The notes under the pieces are model-generated. The model did not search any database. It saw nothing but the letters and a program-made list of their open reading frames with translations, and was not told the DNA's origin. Of a stretch of 64,000 nt of DNA, positions 62,513-64,000 are shown in pieces. The DNA comes from Bacteroidota bacterium (GTDB lineage: Bacteria; Bacteroidota; Ignavibacteria; Palsa-1295), in the NCBI GenBank assembly GCA_018266755.1, contig JAFDZW010000005.1:62001-126000 (forward strand), written 5' to 3'. The position numbers and the translations under genes are program-made. Positions within the stretch are counted from its first letter, which is position 1; each line of letters begins with the position of its first letter.

Positions 62513-63274
62513 ATGCCATTCGTCGGTCATCGAATTCTCCTCGTGTTCTTGATGGGCGCAGTATTCGCTGCGTGTAAATCTCCGTTTGCGACAGAAGCCC
62601 CGGTCGAGCTGACACGACGCTCGGTCAATGTGAATGCATCTGTACCAGATATGCTCCCGGCCGAGTTCGAAACATACGATGGGGTATTGCTTGCCTATCG
62701 TGCAATAGGAATAGATTCCGTTTCCAGACAGGTGCACGCAGAAGCAACGTTTTTTAACTATCTGGGCAATGGGTATCGCCCGCGACAACCCTTTCACGCA
62801 CTCTTCGACGGACAACAATTACTCGACACCGTGAATATCCCGGGCGAGTTTACTGCGGTTGTTGCCCCTCCGACACGGTCAGAGTGGGTATGGAATATTC
62901 AAGGTGGCCGGGATGCTCCCACGTTCACCGATTCGATCGAAGCGCCGGACGAGGTTACTATCGAATATCCCGATACCGCCCATCGTCTGCCGGTTCCTCG
63001 TGAGCAGTTCGCTGTGCAATTTACCACCCCTGGTTCCGATTCCGTCTTTGTTCAGGTGCTAGTCATCGACCCGACCATAGGGATATTTTATTTTCATATT
63101 CCGAATACTGGCGTGTTTGAATTCACACCCGATCTTCTTTCGCGAATCCCTCCGGAAGCGAGTCTTGCCATAACCATTTCCTCCGTTAGAACGAAGGTAA
63201 GTATCCATGACGGCAAGACAATTCTGCTGCGAGCGGTGTACCCTACGTGGCGCACATTTACTTTTTCCGACTAA
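62513..63274 (+). CDS. Lipoprotein, function unknown
   Basis: 253 residues with a lipoprotein signal (lipobox VFAAC, Cys21). The mature part is strand-rich with a probable immunoglobulin-like layout (ATFFNYLGNGYRPRQPFHALFDG, FVQVLVIDPTIGIFYFHIPNTGVFEFT). No catalytic motif seen. A partial outer-membrane protein gene starts six bases after its stop, so the two may form a pair with a shared envelope role. Confidence 0.65.
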   Translation: MPFVGHRILLVFLMGAVFAACKSPFATEAPVELTRRSVNVNASVPDMLPAEFETYDGVLLAYRAIGIDSVSRQVHAEATFFNYLGNGYRPRQPFHALFDGQQLLDTVNIPGEFTAVVAPPTRSEWVWNIQGGRDAPTFTDSIEAPDEVTIEYPDTAHRLPVPREQFAVQFTTPGSDSVFVQVLVIDPTIGIFYFHIPNTGVFEFTPDLLSRIPPEASLAITISSVRTKVSIHDGKTILLRAVYPTWRTFTFSD

Positions 63275-63280
63275 CCCACC

Positions 63281-64000
63281 GTGCTGGCAACTACACGATC
63301 CTCCATACTCGCTACAGGCATCGGCAGCCTGTTGCTTTGGAGTTCGATGTGTCTTTCCGTCGCTCATGCCCAGAGAATCGATTTCGACACGCTTCGAAGG
63401 CATAGCCTTCAGATCGGAACGGGATTTGGTTCGTATGCTACCCACGATCAAATGGGTTCGCCGTTCATCTACTCGGCATCGATCGGACCGTTCTCAGTAG
63501 ATTACATGTATCGCTCCGGGTATGCGACGCACGATATTCATGTTTGCTTCAGTATCGGAGGGGTAAACGGATCCTTCTTACATGCGCCGGTGCCGAGCGG
63601 ACAACTTGACAGAGCCTCGTTGTTCACTCTGTTTGACCTCGCATACACGCAGCTTCGCCCATGCGGCAGTTTCGACGACGAACGGCTTCGGATTGCAGTC
63701 GGTGGTACGATCGATCTGTGGGGAGCGGCGCGCGCATATCTCTATTCCAGCACCGACATTTCTTCAGAGGATAGAGCCTTCAGTTATGATGCGGCAATGA
63801 CGCTTGGGGCTTCGGTCCGCGGTTCGTATTCGCTGACAAGCGATCTGGAATGTCAAGCAACCGTTTCGATCCCACTTATCGGCGCTCTGATACGCCCGCC
63901 ATATAACTTTTTCACCTCCGAACTCACGGCAATCTCGTGGTCTGATGTACATCTGGTTGGCATCGGCGGCTTTGTATCGTGGGATGCTTCGCTCGGAGCC
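63281..64000 (+). CDS. Probable outer-membrane beta-barrel protein, 3' end outside window
   Basis: Open frame from a GTG at 63281 to the window edge (240 codons, no stop). The N-terminus looks like a signal peptide ending near residue 31 (SVAHAQ). The rest alternates polar and hydrophobic residues in barrel-like strands (LQIGTGFGSYATH, FSVDYMYRSGYATHDIHVCFSIGG, LRIAVGGTIDLWGAARAYLY). No ribosome-binding site is visible, which fits coupling to the lipoprotein six bases upstream. Family not recognised. Confidence 0.6.
   Translation, partial: MLATTRSSILATGIGSLLLWSSMCLSVAHAQRIDFDTLRRHSLQIGTGFGSYATHDQMGSPFIYSASIGPFSVDYMYRSGYATHDIHVCFSIGGVNGSFLHAPVPSGQLDRASLFTLFDLAYTQLRPCGSFDDERLRIAVGGTIDLWGAARAYLYSSTDISSEDRAFSYDAAMTLGASVRGSYSLTSDLECQATVSIPLIGALIRPPYNFFTSELTAISWSDVHLVGIGGFVSWDASLGA

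Overview
The window looks like chromosome from a Gram-negative bacterium of the Bacteroidota/Chlorobiota side of the tree. A Kapabacteria-like lineage is the best guess. This is inference from gene content: C-terminal type IX secretion (T9SS) sorting domains, OmpA proteins with long thrombospondin type-3 calcium repeats, a TonB receptor behind a TPP riboswitch, and a split complex I. No rRNA, tRNA, CRISPR array, integrase or transposase was recognised.

Layout. 1-2.9 kb: end of nuoG, then nuoH and nuoI, closed by a terminator. 2.9-4.8 kb: a T9SS-exported LamG-like protein. 4.88-9.4 kb: a thiamine regulon made of a TPP riboswitch, TonB-dependent receptor, thiamine pyrophosphokinase and SSS-family symporter. 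9.5-21.4 kb: one dense plus-strand run, ffh, asnS, nuoJKLMN, nnr, ccmB, ccmC and a 41-residue ccmD. 21.4-24.4 kb: an accessory segment that splits the ccm genes. It carries palindromic repeats at both edges, a RecA-fold-like protein without a P-loop, small membrane ORFs, a SieB-like protein and what looks like an internally deleted DNA methyltransferase. 24.4-27.4 kb: ccmE and ccmF. 27.5-34.9 kb: purL, then a tightly overlapping histidine kinase / sigma-54 regulator / CPBP protease / cdsA operon. 35-37.7 kb, minus strand: ymdB-like, folD, nadK. 37.9-41 kb: damaged secreted beta-propeller-like genes and a zinc-ribbon protein. 41.4-49.8 kb: rpmF, plsX, fabH, fabD, a DUF3109-like gene, fabG, acpP, fabF, rnc and a flippase-like membrane protein. 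49.9-59.3 kb, minus strand: a 1102-residue protein of 17-residue repeats, a T9SS pseudogene with three lesions, and two OmpA paralogues with 23-residue calcium-binding repeats. 59.6-61.5 kb: nuoE and nuoF. 61.9-64 kb: two lipoproteins and a partial outer-membrane protein.

How it fits together. Complex I is encoded in three separate blocks (GHI, JKLMN, EF). With the Ccm apparatus it points to a respiratory organism that makes c-type cytochromes. The rpmF-plsX-fab-rnc block is the classic fatty-acid/phospholipid cluster, and cdsA lies in an operon with a sigma-54 two-component system. Core genes are intact and closely packed. Damage (frameshifts, nonsense codons, remnants) is confined to secreted-protein genes and the ccm insertion.

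Most interesting items: the TPP-regulated SSS transporter; the ccm-splitting island with its collapsed methyltransferase; stop codons directly after the export signal in two secreted-protein genes, one inside a perfect 15-bp hairpin; long G/C homopolymers on both sides of the repeat-protein gene; and dispersed palindromes in most larger gaps.
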